A program made the translations under genes and the position numbers. Under the pieces are notes generated by a model. The model had not been told where the DNA came from. It saw nothing but the letters and a program-made list of their open reading frames with translations, and did not search any database. DNA of 64,000 bases from Gordonia phthalatica (lineage in GTDB: Bacteria > Actinomycetota > Actinomycetes > Mycobacteriales > Mycobacteriaceae), in contig NZ_CP011853.1 in the NCBI RefSeq assembly GCF_001305675.1, positions 1,054,001-1,118,000 of the forward strand, written 5' to 3'. Position 1 is the stretch's first letter. Every line of letters starts with the position of its first letter. Shown piece after piece: positions 1 to 8,544 of this stretch.

Positions 1-93
1 GAGAAGGCCGTCCACGCCTACAACAACCACACCGCGTACGTGCTCGACGTCCGCAACTACGCCAACGCCTACTCCGTGAACATTCGCTACTGA
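1..93 (+). CDS. C-terminal end of a lytic-transglycosylase-like protein (partial)
   Basis: Only the last 30 codons are present, open at the left edge and ending in TGA at 91-93. The tail contains AVHAYNNHTAYVLDV and ends NIRY. A Tyr-Asn pair followed by 'TAYV' resembles the C-terminus of SLT-type murein transglycosylases, where a YNHSDSYV-like segment is typical. In mycobacteria the gene just before eno is the LpqU-type transglycosylase, so the context agrees. The assignment rests on a short tail plus synteny; the catalytic part lies outside the window. Confidence 0.5.
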   Translation, partial: EKAVHAYNNHTAYVLDVRNYANAYSVNIRY

Positions 94-166
94 TCTGCGT
101 TTATCCTGGAGCGGACCCGTCGGCGGAGCTTCCGTCGACCCGACGAAACCGAATTGGGGCTGACAA

Positions 167-1450
167 GTGGCAATTATCGAGCAGGTAGGCGCGCGCGAGA
201 TCCTCGACTCCCGCGGCAACCCGACCGTCGAGGTCGAGGTGGTCCTGGACGACGGAACCTTCTCGCGGGCGGCTGTGCCTTCGGGCGCGTCGACCGGTGA
301 GCACGAGGCCGTCGAGCTGCGCGATGGCGGCGACCGCTACAACGGCAAGGGCGTCAAGAAGGCCGTCGAGGCAGTCCTGGGCGACATCGCCCCCGAGGTG
401 ATCGGCATCGAGGCCGACGACCAGCGCGTGGTGGACCAGACCCTGGTGGACCTGGACGGCACCCCCGACAAGTCGCGACTGGGCGCCAACGCCCTGCTGG
501 GCGTCTCGCTGGCCGTCTCGAAGGCCGCCGCCGAGTCGGCAGGCCTCCCGCTGTTCCGCTACGTCGGCGGACCCAACGCGCACATCCTGCCGGTCCCGAT
601 GATGAACATCATCAACGGCGGCGCGCACGCCGACAACGGCATCGACTTCCAGGAGTTCATGATCGCGCCGACCGGTGCGTCGACCTTCGCCGAGTCGCTC
701 CGCTGGGGCGCCGAGGTGTACCACTCGCTGAAGTCCGAGCTCCACAAGCAGGGCCTGAGCACCGCGCTCGGTGACGAGGGCGGCTTCGCCCCCGACCTGC
801 CCAACACGCAGTCCGCGATCGACGTCATCGCCAAGGCCGTCGAGAACGCTGGCTACAAGTTCGGCAGCGACATCGTGATCGCGCTCGACGCCGCGTCGAC
901 AGAGTTCTACACCGACGGCGCCTACCAGTTCCAGGGCAAGCCGCACTCGGCCGACGAGATGATCAAGTTCTACGAGAAGCTGGTCGCCGACTACCCGATC
1001 GTCTCCATCGAGGACGGCCTGGGCGAGGACGACTGGGCCGGTTGGGCCGCGCTGACCGAGGCCGTCGGCGACAAGGTGCAGCTGGTGGGCGACGACCTGT
1101 TCGTCACCAACCCCGAGCGCCTGGAAGAGGGCATCAGCAAGGGCATCGCCAACGCGCTGCTGGTGAAGGTGAACCAGATCGGCACCCTGACCGAGACCCT
1201 TGACGCCGTCGCCCTGGCCCACAACAGCGGCTACAAGACGATGATGAGCCACCGTTCCGGCGAGACCGAGGACACCACCATCGCTGATCTGGCCGTCGCC
1301 TGCAGCTCCGGCCAGATCAAGACCGGCGCACCCGCTCGTTCCGAGCGCGTCGCCAAGTACAACCAGCTGCTCCGCATCGAAGAGGGCCTCGGCGACGCCG
1401 CGCGCTACGCCGGTGACCTGGCGTTCCCGCGTTTCTCGTTCGGTGCGTGA
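167..1450 (+). CDS. eno: Enolase (phosphopyruvate hydratase)
   Basis: Converts 2-phosphoglycerate to phosphoenolpyruvate in glycolysis; cytosolic and Mg-dependent. The protein has 427 residues, the normal family length. Visible hallmarks are GDEGGFAPD around residue 204 (general acid Glu), metal ligands in ALDAAS (about 241), SIEDGL (about 282) and VGDDLFVTNP (about 309), the catalytic Lys in LLVKVNQIGT (Lys334), the SHRSGET loop (about 361) and Lys385. The start is GTG at 167 (protein MAIIEQV), preceded by GGGG about 8 bases upstream. It heads a same-strand run with the FtsB-like, DUF501 and Ppx/GppA genes, an order conserved in mycobacteria and relatives. Confidence 0.98.
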   Translation: MAIIEQVGAREILDSRGNPTVEVEVVLDDGTFSRAAVPSGASTGEHEAVELRDGGDRYNGKGVKKAVEAVLGDIAPEVIGIEADDQRVVDQTLVDLDGTPDKSRLGANALLGVSLAVSKAAAESAGLPLFRYVGGPNAHILPVPMMNIINGGAHADNGIDFQEFMIAPTGASTFAESLRWGAEVYHSLKSELHKQGLSTALGDEGGFAPDLPNTQSAIDVIAKAVENAGYKFGSDIVIALDAASTEFYTDGAYQFQGKPHSADEMIKFYEKLVADYPIVSIEDGLGEDDWAGWAALTEAVGDKVQLVGDDLFVTNPERLEEGISKGIANALLVKVNQIGTLTETLDAVALAHNSGYKTMMSHRSGETEDTTIADLAVACSSGQIKTGAPARSERVAKYNQLLRIEEGLGDAARYAGDLAFPRFSFGA

Positions 1451-1463
1451 TTAGCTAGTAGTC

Positions 1464-2186
1464 ATGGGTGTGGGCGAGACCGAGGGCGACGCGGGGGCTT
1501 CCCGGCGTCGAAGCACGCGGAACCGGGGTGATCGTCGGGCGAGTACGTCCCGACGGTCGCGTCCCGACCCGCGGCGCACTCGGTCTCGCTCCACGTCGTC
1601 GCGGGGCGAATCGTCCCGCACGCGTTCGGTTTCCGACGACCAGGCGAGCGCCACGCACGACGGTGCGGCCGAATCCCGCGGTCGGGCCGAACGACGGTCT
1701 GCCTCGCACGTGGGCGGCCGCCGTCGTCGCCCGTCCGACCGTCCCTCCGGGCACGCGTCCGGCGATCTGCCTGCGGAGCCGTCGCGGCTGGCGCTGTTCG
1801 CGCAGCGTCGCGGTGTCAGCGTCACCAACGTCGGCATTGCCGTCGCACTCGGCATCTTCCTGATGCTGACGCTCGCGGTGCCGGTCCGGACCTACATCGC
1901 GCAGCGCAACGAGTTCCACCAGTTGCAGCAGGCCAACGCGGATCTGCAGAAGCAGACTCAGGAGTACAAGAGCCGCCTGGCGCAGCAGAGCGACCCCGCG
2001 TACATCGAGGTGCAGGCGCGACAGCGACTGCAGATGGTGCCCGAGGGCGAGAAGCCCGTCGTCATCATCAACCCGACGCGCGAGCAGCAAGAAGCACAGC
2101 AAGAGCAGGAGCGCCAACGCAAGGCGACTCCCTGGTACGAGAATCTGATGAATGCGGTGTCGACGCCGCCGGAGACCCGAGGGTAA
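1464..2186 (+). CDS. FtsB/DivIC-like septum formation initiator family protein
   Basis: A 240-residue bitopic membrane protein. Residues 1-115 are a very Arg/Ser-rich, probably disordered cytoplasmic tail, far longer than in E. coli FtsB. A single membrane segment spans about 119-140 (TNVGIAVALGIFLMLTLAVP), followed by a coiled coil (about 146-172, LQQANADLQKQTQEY) and the conserved FtsB/DivIC segment ARQRLQMVPEGE (about 185-196). Family members act in the FtsQ-FtsL-FtsB divisome subcomplex. The gene lies 13 bases after eno and directly abuts the DUF501 gene, the same arrangement as around mycobacterial eno. The role in division is inferred from family and synteny. Confidence 0.88.
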   Translation: MGVGETEGDAGASRRRSTRNRGDRRASTSRRSRPDPRRTRSRSTSSRGESSRTRSVSDDQASATHDGAAESRGRAERRSASHVGGRRRRPSDRPSGHASGDLPAEPSRLALFAQRRGVSVTNVGIAVALGIFLMLTLAVPVRTYIAQRNEFHQLQQANADLQKQTQEYKSRLAQQSDPAYIEVQARQRLQMVPEGEKPVVIINPTREQQEAQQEQERQRKATPWYENLMNAVSTPPETRG

Positions 2187-2705
2187 GTGAGCATCACCGA
2201 AGCCGACCTGCAGGCGGTCGCGAAGCAGTTGGGACGTGAGCCGCGGGGCGTGCTCGAGATCAGCTACCGGACTCCGGACGGTCAGCCGGCCGTGGTGAAG
2301 ACCGCGCCGCGCCTGCCCGACGGAACGCCGTTCCCCACCCTGTACTACCTGACCGACCAGCGGCTCACCGGTGCGTGCAGCCGCCTCGAGTCGGGTGGCG
2401 TGATGCGCGAGATGCAGGCCCGCCTTGCCGAGGACGCCGAACTCGCCGCGGGCTACCGCCGCGCCTACGAGAGCTACCTGGCCGAGCGCGACGCCATCGA
2501 ATCGCTCGGCACCGACTTCGCCGGCGGCGGCATGCCCGACCGCGTGAAGTGCCTCCACGTGCTCGTCGCGCACTCGCTGGCCAAGGGGCCGGGCGTCAAC
2601 CCGCTCGGCGACGAGGCCGTCGCCATGCTCGCCGATGTCGAGAAGATGCGCGGCATCGCGGTGCCTGCGGACTGGCCTGCGCTCGTCGGCGAGGACGACG
2701 CGTGA
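2187..2705 (+). CDS. DUF501 domain protein
   Basis: A 172-residue soluble protein matching the actinobacterial DUF501 family: near the start LGREPRGVLEISYRTPDG, then the conserved core PFPTLYYLTDQRLTGACSRLES, and a C-terminal RVKCLHVLVAHSLAKGPGVN segment. The Cys/His-containing 'KCLHVLVAHSLAKG' stretch is the most conserved part of the family. No biochemical function is established. The GTG start directly follows the TAA of the FtsB-like gene, and its TGA overlaps the GTG of the Ppx/GppA gene, so the three are almost certainly translated from one message. Confidence 0.9.
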   Translation: MSITEADLQAVAKQLGREPRGVLEISYRTPDGQPAVVKTAPRLPDGTPFPTLYYLTDQRLTGACSRLESGGVMREMQARLAEDAELAAGYRRAYESYLAERDAIESLGTDFAGGGMPDRVKCLHVLVAHSLAKGPGVNPLGDEAVAMLADVEKMRGIAVPADWPALVGEDDA

Positions 2706-3658
2706 CGCGCGTCGCCGCCGTCGACTGCGGCACCAACTCCATCCGCCTGCTGATCGCCGACATCGACGACGCGGGCACCCTGGTCGACGTGGAGCGCGAC
2801 ATGAAGGTCGTGCGTCTGGGCCAGGGCGTCGACGCGACCGGGAAGTTCGCCGACGAGGCCATCGAGCGCACCCGCGTCGAACTGGCCGGGTACGTGGAGC
2901 GGATGCTGGCCGCCGGCGTCGAACGCGTGCGCATGGTCGCGACGTCGGCCACCCGCGACGCGAGCAACCGTGACGCATTCTTCGCCATGACCGCAGAGCT
3001 CCTCGGTCGCGTCCAAGAAGGGGCGGTCGCCGAGGTGATCACCGGCGACGAGGAGGCGCGGCTGTCGTTCCGCGGCGCCGTCGGCGGACTCGATCCGGCC
3101 GACGGACCGTTCGTCGTCACCGACCTGGGCGGCGGCAGCACCGAGGTGGTCGTGGGATCGGTGGTCGGCGGCGACGCGGTGGTCGCGGGGGCGTACTCCG
3201 CCGACATCGGCTGCGTGCGTCTCACCGAACGCGCCCTCCCGTCTGATCCGCCCACGCTCGACGAGCAGGCGCGCGCGGTGCTGATCGCCACGGACGAGTT
3301 GGCGAAGGCCTTCGCCGGGGTGGACGTGTCCGCCGCGCGCACATGGGTCGGGGTCGCAGGCACCTTGACGACGTTCGCCGCGGTCCACGCCGGACTGGCC
3401 GCCTACGATCCCGACGTGATTCACCACTCCCGGATCTCCCTCGCCGACCTGCACGTCCTGTGCGGTCGGATCGTCGCGATGACCCGCGAAGAGCGACTGG
3501 CGCTGGGCCCGATGCACCCCGGCCGCGCCGACGTCATCGGCGGCGGCGCCCTCGTGACCCGGGAGCTGGCGCGTCAGTTCGCCGACCGCGCCGCCATCAC
3601 CGAGATGGTGGTGTCCGAGCACGACATCCTGGACGGGATCGCACTCGGGCTCGTGTGA
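2702..3658 (+). CDS. ppx: Ppx/GppA family exopolyphosphatase
   Basis: A 318-residue actin-fold phosphatase expected to hydrolyse inorganic polyphosphate and/or pppGpp. The N-terminal phosphate loop is AAVDCGTNSIRLLIAD, and the second nucleotide/phosphate motif is VTDLGGGSTEVVVG; the GTLTTFAAV segment and the C-terminal SEHDILDGIALGLV end are also typical. It is the short two-domain actinobacterial form, without the long C-terminal HD domain of E. coli Ppx. I chose the GTG at 2702, which overlaps the preceding stop (GTGA), because the same frame upstream only reads through the DUF501 gene. It corresponds in position to Ppx2 of mycobacteria. Confidence 0.93.
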   Translation: MTRVAAVDCGTNSIRLLIADIDDAGTLVDVERDMKVVRLGQGVDATGKFADEAIERTRVELAGYVERMLAAGVERVRMVATSATRDASNRDAFFAMTAELLGRVQEGAVAEVITGDEEARLSFRGAVGGLDPADGPFVVTDLGGGSTEVVVGSVVGGDAVVAGAYSADIGCVRLTERALPSDPPTLDEQARAVLIATDELAKAFAGVDVSAARTWVGVAGTLTTFAAVHAGLAAYDPDVIHHSRISLADLHVLCGRIVAMTREERLALGPMHPGRADVIGGGALVTRELARQFADRAAITEMVVSEHDILDGIALGLV

Positions 3659-3673
3659 CCCGATTCTTCAAGA

Positions 3674-3716
3674 CGCGTAAGGCGCCCCGCGACGGTGTCG
3701 CGGGGCGCCTTACGCG
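3674..3716. terminator. Bidirectional hairpin terminator
   Basis: A perfect 20-bp inverted repeat with a 3-base loop (arms 3674-3693 and 3697-3716) sits between the converging Ppx/GppA gene and the DUF4395 gene. It is very GC-rich in the centre and has only TTA/TAA at the base rather than a U-run, which is common for actinobacterial terminators. Confidence 0.85.
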
Positions 3717-3722
3717 GTAGGT

Positions 3723-4262
3723 CTACCGGCCGAAGTTGTAGCAGGCCTCGCAGACGCTCTCCGGGATGGTGCCTGCGCGCTGCAGCAGGCCGAAGCCGAT
3801 GCAGCCGAGGCACAGGCCGAAGGCGAACTCGAGGAACGCGGCGCCGATCAGCGCGCCGACGACGATCTGCGCGGCCAGTCCGAAGCCGAGGAGCGACAGC
3901 ACCAACGCGGTGCCGGAGAAGGCGAGGCCGATGGTCTGCGCGAAACGCTTCGGCGGGCCGGGGACCGTCTTGGTCTTCTTCCACACCTGCGGGACGATCA
4001 CGTGCACGGCCAGGCGGCCGAACGGGGAGTAGCGGGGGCCGCCGGCGACACGCAGGGTGAAGCCGAGCGCCAGGACGGCGTACAGCCACGGCTGGTTCAC
4101 GACGATCGACACGGCGGCCAGCACGATCACCAGACCCGCGGTGGAGCGCGCGGCGTAGTCGTTGACCGGATTCGGGAAGTCGAGCAGTCCGCGGTGCCAC
4201 GTCGGTGCCTCTTCGAGGGCGATCGACGAGTCGACCTGGGTGAAGACGTCAGAGTTGGTCAC
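3723..4262 (-). CDS. DUF4395 family membrane protein
   Basis: A 179-residue protein with an N-terminal cytoplasmic stretch and about four membrane segments: two around VIVLAAVSIVVNQPWLY and AVLALGFTLRVAG, and two in the C-terminal third (SGTALVLSLLGFGLAAQIVV, then GALIGAAFLEFAFGLC). The conserved core FNPVNDY-like box appears as FPNPVNDYAAR. Two C-x2-C pairs are present near the C-terminus (CLGC and CEAC), typical of DUF4395 proteins, which often neighbour thiol-redox genes. The start is GTG at 4262, five bases after AGAAGGAG; a longer upstream reading has no support. The function is not known. Confidence 0.82.
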   Translation of the reverse strand: MTNSDVFTQVDSSIALEEAPTWHRGLLDFPNPVNDYAARSTAGLVIVLAAVSIVVNQPWLYAVLALGFTLRVAGGPRYSPFGRLAVHVIVPQVWKKTKTVPGPPKRFAQTIGLAFSGTALVLSLLGFGLAAQIVVGALIGAAFLEFAFGLCLGCIGFGLLQRAGTIPESVCEACYNFGR

Positions 4263-4378
4263 GGGTGCTCCTTCTAGCGATGACGCTTCACGATATGTCC
4301 GCGCAGAACGCCTGCCCAGGGTTTTTCTCACGCTGATCGGAATGGAATGGGCCGCGCCGGTCGTCGGCACGGCGAGTC

Positions 4379-5332
4379 GTGGAACCGATGGTCGACTCGG
4401 TGCGTCCAATCGGTATGACGAAGGACTCGGGGATTTACACGCGGTTGCAGTTGATCGTGAAGGGCTACGACGATCAGATGATCCGGAAGGCGGTGCGGAA
4501 CGGGTCTCTGATCCGATTGCGGTCGGGATGGTTCGCGCTCCCGTCCGCGGACGAGCGGGCGATGGCGGCGGTCCGCGACGGGGGCGTGTTGACCTGTGTC
4601 GGGGCCTTGGCGTTCTACGACCTGTGGATTCCACCGGGGTGCAACGACCGCCTGCACCTGCGCCGGAGCAAGAACACGACCGGGAAGCACAAGGCCTGCC
4701 GACCTCTGGTCGGACGACTGCGGGCGGCGACGGACCCCGTCGACTCGATTCCCGTCGCACTGAGTTGCGCCGCGCGATGTCTCACTCCCGAAGAGTGGAT
4801 CGCGATCTGTGATTCGTACATGGACCGGACCGGCAAGACTCTTCAGGACGTCGCGGAGGAACTCGTCGGCGCCGGACCGACCGTCGACCGGCTGCTCGCC
4901 AAGTGCGAGAGCAGGTCGCAGTCGGGGACCGAGAGCATCGCCCGTGTTCGGCTCCGCTCGCTGGGGTATGACGTCGTGGTGCAGCCGCAGGTGGAGGGTG
5001 TCGGTCGGGTGGATCTGCGGATCGGGGTCCTGCTGATCGAGTGCGACAGCATTCTCTATCACGCCAGCAAGGAGGACTACGAGCGCGACCACCACAGGGA
5101 TAGGCGCGCCATGGTGGACGGCTGGCTGAAGCTGCGACTGACCTACGACGACATCCTCTACGACTGGGACGGCGTCCTCGCCGACATCCGAGCCATCACC
5201 AGAACTGACCGGCATCGTGCGCGATCGGCTCGCAAGCGTGAGCTAGTGCAAAAATCAGTCCGCCTGTCGTCCGCCGAGGGAAGATTTCCCTCGGACGGCG
5301 ACCGATGGCCTGATCTTGGCGATACCTGCTGA
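4379..5332 (+). CDS. AbiEi-like winged-helix protein with DUF559/VSR-like nuclease domain
   Basis: About 317 residues. The N-terminal 60 residues (GIYTRLQLIVKGYDDQMIRK, then RLRSGWFAL) match the winged-helix domain of AbiEi-type antitoxins. The C-terminal region has the pattern VDLRIGVLLIECDS, a following His-rich RDHHRDRRAM stretch and WLKLRLTYDDIL, matching the DUF559/very-short-patch-repair-like endonuclease fold (Asp, Glu-x-Asp, then Arg/His residues). Such two-domain proteins are common solitary genes in actinobacteria. No AbiEii-type nucleotidyltransferase toxin is next to it. The start is uncertain: GTG 4379, ATG 4388 or ATG 4415. The last 30 or so residues look like read-through of a hairpin at 5274-5294. 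Confidence 0.72.
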   Translation: MEPMVDSVRPIGMTKDSGIYTRLQLIVKGYDDQMIRKAVRNGSLIRLRSGWFALPSADERAMAAVRDGGVLTCVGALAFYDLWIPPGCNDRLHLRRSKNTTGKHKACRPLVGRLRAATDPVDSIPVALSCAARCLTPEEWIAICDSYMDRTGKTLQDVAEELVGAGPTVDRLLAKCESRSQSGTESIARVRLRSLGYDVVVQPQVEGVGRVDLRIGVLLIECDSILYHASKEDYERDHHRDRRAMVDGWLKLRLTYDDILYDWDGVLADIRAITRTDRHRARSARKRELVQKSVRLSSAEGRFPSDGDRWPDLGDTC

Positions 5333-5350
5333 TATGCGGCGGAGACGCGC

Positions 5351-7186
5351 CTACGCCGACTCGAAACTCGCGAGGACTTCGAGGACCTGGTCGCCGTAGT
5401 TGGTGAGCTTGGCCTGACCGATGCCGGAGACGGAGAGCAGCTGGTCGTGGTTCGACGGCTTGACGCGCGCGATCTCCTCGAGCGTCTTGTTGCCGAGCAC
5501 TGTGTACGCGGGCGCGCCCGCCTCTTTCGCGACGGCGGCGCGCCAGCGGCGCAGCGCCTCGAAGAGGTTGCGATCCTCGTCGGACAGGTCGGGCGCCGCG
5601 GAGGCGCCTCGGGCGGGCTTGGTGCGCGAGCGTGCGGGTGCCTTCACGTCCTCGCGCAGCATCAGTGTCTGCTGGCTGCGCAGCAGCGGCGTCGCCTTGT
5701 CGGTGATGGTGAGGACGCCGTAGTCGCCGCGCGGGGCGATGATGCCGAGCGCGAGGAGCTGCCGGACCACGCTGCCCCATTGGCGGGCGTCGAGCTCGGT
5801 GCCCTTGCCGTACGTGGTGAGGGCGTCGTGTCCGCGCTGCCGGATGCGGTCGTTTTCGACGCCGCGCAGGATGTCGATGAGATGCCCGGCGCCGCAGGAG
5901 AATCCGTGGAATTCGTGGTCGAGCCGCCAGATGGTCGACAGCAGCTTCTGCGCGGGGACGGTGCCGTCCCAGGTGGCGGGCGGGTTCAGACAGGTGTCGC
6001 AGTTGCCGCACGGTTCGATCTGCTGGTCGAAGTAGCCGAGCAGCTGCTGCCGACGGCACGTCGACGTCTCGCAGAGGGCGAGCATCGCGTCGAGCAGCTG
6101 GGATTGGACGCGACGGTGGGCGGCGTCGCCATCGGACTGATCGATCATCCGGCGCTGGTTGACGACGTCGGCCATGCCGTACGCCATCCACGCGATCGAC
6201 GGCAAGCCGTCGCGTCCGGCACGGCCTGTCTCCTGGTAGTAACCCTCGATGCTCTTCGGGAGGTCGACGTGCGCGACGAACCGCACGTCCGGCTTGTCGA
6301 TGCCCATGCCGAACGCGATGGTGGCGACGACGACGATCCCGTCCTCGCGGAGGAAGCGGTGCAGGGTGCCGGCGCGGACCTGACGGTCCAGGCCTGCGTG
6401 ATACGGCACGGCGTTGATCCCGTTGGACGCGAGGAACGCCGCGTACTCCTCGACCTTCTTGCGGCTGAGCGCGTAGACGATGCCGGTGGCCGGTTCGCCG
6501 TCGACGACGCCCTCGGATCTGATGAAGCTCAGCAGTTGCTGCTTGACCCGGTCCTTGGGCTCGATCCGGTAGGTGATGTTGGGACGGTCGAAGCTGGAGA
6601 CGAAGTGTCGGGCGTTCTCCAAGTGCAGGCGAGCGGTCAGCTCCTCGTGGGTGCGCCGGGTCGCGGTCGCGGTGAGGGCGATGCGCGGGACGTCGGGCCA
6701 CAGGTCGGCGAGCTCACCGAGTGCGAGGTAGTCGGGCCGGAAGTCGTGGCCCCACTGCGAGACGCAGTGCGCCTCGTCGATCGCGATCAACGACAGCTTC
6801 CCGCGCGCGAGGAACTCGCGTGTCCCGCGCTGGCTGAGACGCTCGGGCGCGATGTAGATGAGGTCCAGTTCGCCCGCGAGATACGCGCGCTCCACTTCGG
6901 CGCGATCCTCGGGGAACTGCGTCGAGTTGAGGTAGGCGGCCCTCACGCCGAGACGCTGCAGCGCACCCACCTGGTCGGCCATCAGCGCGATGAGCGGCGA
7001 CACGACCACCGCGCAGCCCTCGCGCACCAGCGCGGGCACCTGGTAGCAGAGGCTCTTGCCGCCGCCGGTCGGCATCAGAACGACGGCGTCGCCGCCGTCG
7101 ATGACATGGGAGACGATCTGGTCTTGGTCACCGCGGAAGTCGTCGTAGCCGAAGACGTCGCGGAGGACCTGGTACTGGTCGGGCAC
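5351..7186 (-). CDS. recQ: ATP-dependent DNA helicase RecQ
   Basis: A 611-residue 3'-5' DNA helicase of recombination and repair. Motif I is MPTGGGKSLCYQVPAL (about 38-53), motif II IAIDEAHCVSQWGHDFRPDY, motif III ALTATATRR, and motif VI ETGRAGRDGLPS. The zinc-binding region follows with four cysteines (CETSTCRRQQLLGYF and EPCGNCDTC), then the winged-helix RQC region and a C-terminal HRDC domain (SVSGIGQAKLTNYGDQVLEVL). Length and order match E. coli RecQ. The start is GTG. The small gene at 7194-7487 lies 7 bases upstream on the same strand and may share its message. Confidence 0.96.
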   Translation of the reverse strand: MPDQYQVLRDVFGYDDFRGDQDQIVSHVIDGGDAVVLMPTGGGKSLCYQVPALVREGCAVVVSPLIALMADQVGALQRLGVRAAYLNSTQFPEDRAEVERAYLAGELDLIYIAPERLSQRGTREFLARGKLSLIAIDEAHCVSQWGHDFRPDYLALGELADLWPDVPRIALTATATRRTHEELTARLHLENARHFVSSFDRPNITYRIEPKDRVKQQLLSFIRSEGVVDGEPATGIVYALSRKKVEEYAAFLASNGINAVPYHAGLDRQVRAGTLHRFLREDGIVVVATIAFGMGIDKPDVRFVAHVDLPKSIEGYYQETGRAGRDGLPSIAWMAYGMADVVNQRRMIDQSDGDAAHRRVQSQLLDAMLALCETSTCRRQQLLGYFDQQIEPCGNCDTCLNPPATWDGTVPAQKLLSTIWRLDHEFHGFSCGAGHLIDILRGVENDRIRQRGHDALTTYGKGTELDARQWGSVVRQLLALGIIAPRGDYGVLTITDKATPLLRSQQTLMLREDVKAPARSRTKPARGASAAPDLSDEDRNLFEALRRWRAAVAKEAGAPAYTVLGNKTLEEIARVKPSNHDQLLSVSGIGQAKLTNYGDQVLEVLASFESA

Positions 7187-7193
7187 GCCGCGG

Positions 7194-7487
7194 TCAGTCG
7201 TCCTCGGAGTCGGCGTCGTCGGACTCGTCGTCGCCCTCGCTGTCGTAGCCGTTCAGGGAGTCCTGCTCCTCGGGCTGCGACTTCGGATGCGGCACGGGCG
7301 CGGCGTCGCGGCGTGCGGCCTTGGACGCCTCGCGCATCTCGAAGCCGTCGGTGACGAGTTCGCCGATCTCGCGGGCGACGTCGGCCACCGCCGAGGTGAT
7401 GATGGACGCGATGTTCCCGACCCGATGCGCCGTGTTCTCCACGACGTCCTGGACCAAGTCCTTGTTGCGCTCTGCCCGTCCGACCAC
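7194..7487 (-). CDS. Small acidic-tailed hypothetical protein
   Basis: A 97-residue protein. Residues 1-60 form a helical region (RNKDLVQDVVENTAHRVGNI, then ITSAVADVAREIGELVTDGF) with heptad-like hydrophobic spacing; the C-terminus is strongly acidic (SEGDDESDDADSEDD). I place the start at the GTG at 7487 because GGAGGG lies about 7 bases upstream; a TTG 15 bases earlier would put that ribosome site inside the gene. It sits 7 bases upstream of recQ on the same strand. I do not recognise a characterised family; a soluble or membrane-surface-associated helical protein is likely. Confidence 0.68.
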   Translation of the reverse strand: MVGRAERNKDLVQDVVENTAHRVGNIASIITSAVADVAREIGELVTDGFEMREASKAARRDAAPVPHPKSQPEEQDSLNGYDSEGDDESDDADSEDD

Positions 7488-7554
7488 TGCTCGTCCCTCC
7501 AAGATCGATGCGACTGCTGACCTCCCATCGTAGGCGGACCGGCGGCGCCCGGCT

Positions 7555-8487
7555 TCAGGGCGTGACGCGCTCCACCATCGCGACGATCTCGGCCTCCACG
7601 TCGGCGCGGGTCTCGGGTTCGTTGTGGACCTCGTGTCGGAATCCGGTGTACACGCGAGTCCGCACGTCGCGGTGTCCGGAGGCGACGAGGCGGTTGGCCA
7701 CGTGGTAGGCGCCCTCGCCGAAGTTCGTCACCGGGTCCTGGTCGCCCGCGAGGATGAGGATCGGCAGGGTGTCGCGGATCTGCGGGTACCAGTCGTCGCT
7801 GTTGGCGTCGTCGTACAGGTCGATGAAGCCCTGCAGGAACCTGACGCTCATCGGGGCGCCGAAGTTGTTGAACGGATCGACGGAGTGGTCGCGGACCACG
7901 TCGCGGTCGCGGGCCACCCAGTCGGTGGGGCCGACGACATCGTCGTAGCGGTCCAGGAATCCGGAGAAGACCGCCTCGACGTATCCCGCGGCGGCGGGTG
8001 CCGCGCGGTCGGGTTCGGCGGCGAGGGCCTCCCGGTCGACGACCGTCTCGATGCCCGGCATCTGCGCCGCGATGCCGCACAGGATCAGGGCGGCGACGTC
8101 GTCGCCCGCGCGGGCCGCGAGCGGCCGGGCGATCATCGATCCCCACGAGTGCCCGAAGATCACGTACGGCAGATCGGGGCACTCGGCGCGGGCGGTCGCC
8201 ATCAGCGTCAGCTCGTCCTCGACGGCGGTCGCGGCGCCGTCGTCGCCGGTGTCGACCCAGAAGCCGGACTCCATGGCGGTCTTGCCGTGCCCGGCGTGGT
8301 CGTCGGCCACCACGACGCAGCCGGCGTCGAGCAGGGTGGTGATCAGGTGCAGGTAGCGGCGCGAATGCTCGCCGAGACCGTGGATCAGGTGGACGACGGC
8401 GCGCGCCGGTCGTGTCGGGCGGTAGATCCAGCCGTAGACGGTGTCGCGGCCGTTGTGGGAGGGGAACGTCAGCTCAGTCAGTGCCAT
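7555..8487 (-). CDS. Alpha/beta hydrolase, lysophospholipase/monoacylglycerol-lipase type
   Basis: A 310-residue serine hydrolase. The pattern VVHLIHGLGEHSRRY is the oxyanion-hole region of the Hydrolase_4 (monoglyceride lipase) group, VADDHAGHGKT follows, and the nucleophile elbow is IFGHSWGSM (Ser of GHSWG). The acid is in LAGDQDPVTNFG and the His in TGFRHEVHNE. No signal peptide is seen, so it is probably cytosolic or membrane-associated. I prefer the ATG at 8487 (MALTELTFPSHNG), where homologues begin; a reading from 8544 would add 19 residues encoded by extragenic repeat sequence. A second gene of this family is at 20544-21377. Confidence 0.87.
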   Translation of the reverse strand: MALTELTFPSHNGRDTVYGWIYRPTRPARAVVHLIHGLGEHSRRYLHLITTLLDAGCVVVADDHAGHGKTAMESGFWVDTGDDGAATAVEDELTLMATARAECPDLPYVIFGHSWGSMIARPLAARAGDDVAALILCGIAAQMPGIETVVDREALAAEPDRAAPAAAGYVEAVFSGFLDRYDDVVGPTDWVARDRDVVRDHSVDPFNNFGAPMSVRFLQGFIDLYDDANSDDWYPQIRDTLPILILAGDQDPVTNFGEGAYHVANRLVASGHRDVRTRVYTGFRHEVHNEPETRADVEAEIVAMVERVTP

Positions 8488-8544
8488 GAGGGTGACGGTA
8501 GTGCGCCGCGGCGGCGGGGCGAGTCGATTCGAGAGGGTTGCCAT

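Noticed and set aside
101..1252. Long minus-strand open frame opposite enolase
   Set aside because: GC-rich codon structure of eno creates an antisense frame; the protein is Val/Gly/Asp-rich low-complexity and matches no family.
8488..8544. N-terminal extension of the alpha/beta hydrolase
   Set aside because: Its Arg/Pro-rich residues do not fit the fold, and the earlier ATG lies at the edge of a dispersed repeat.
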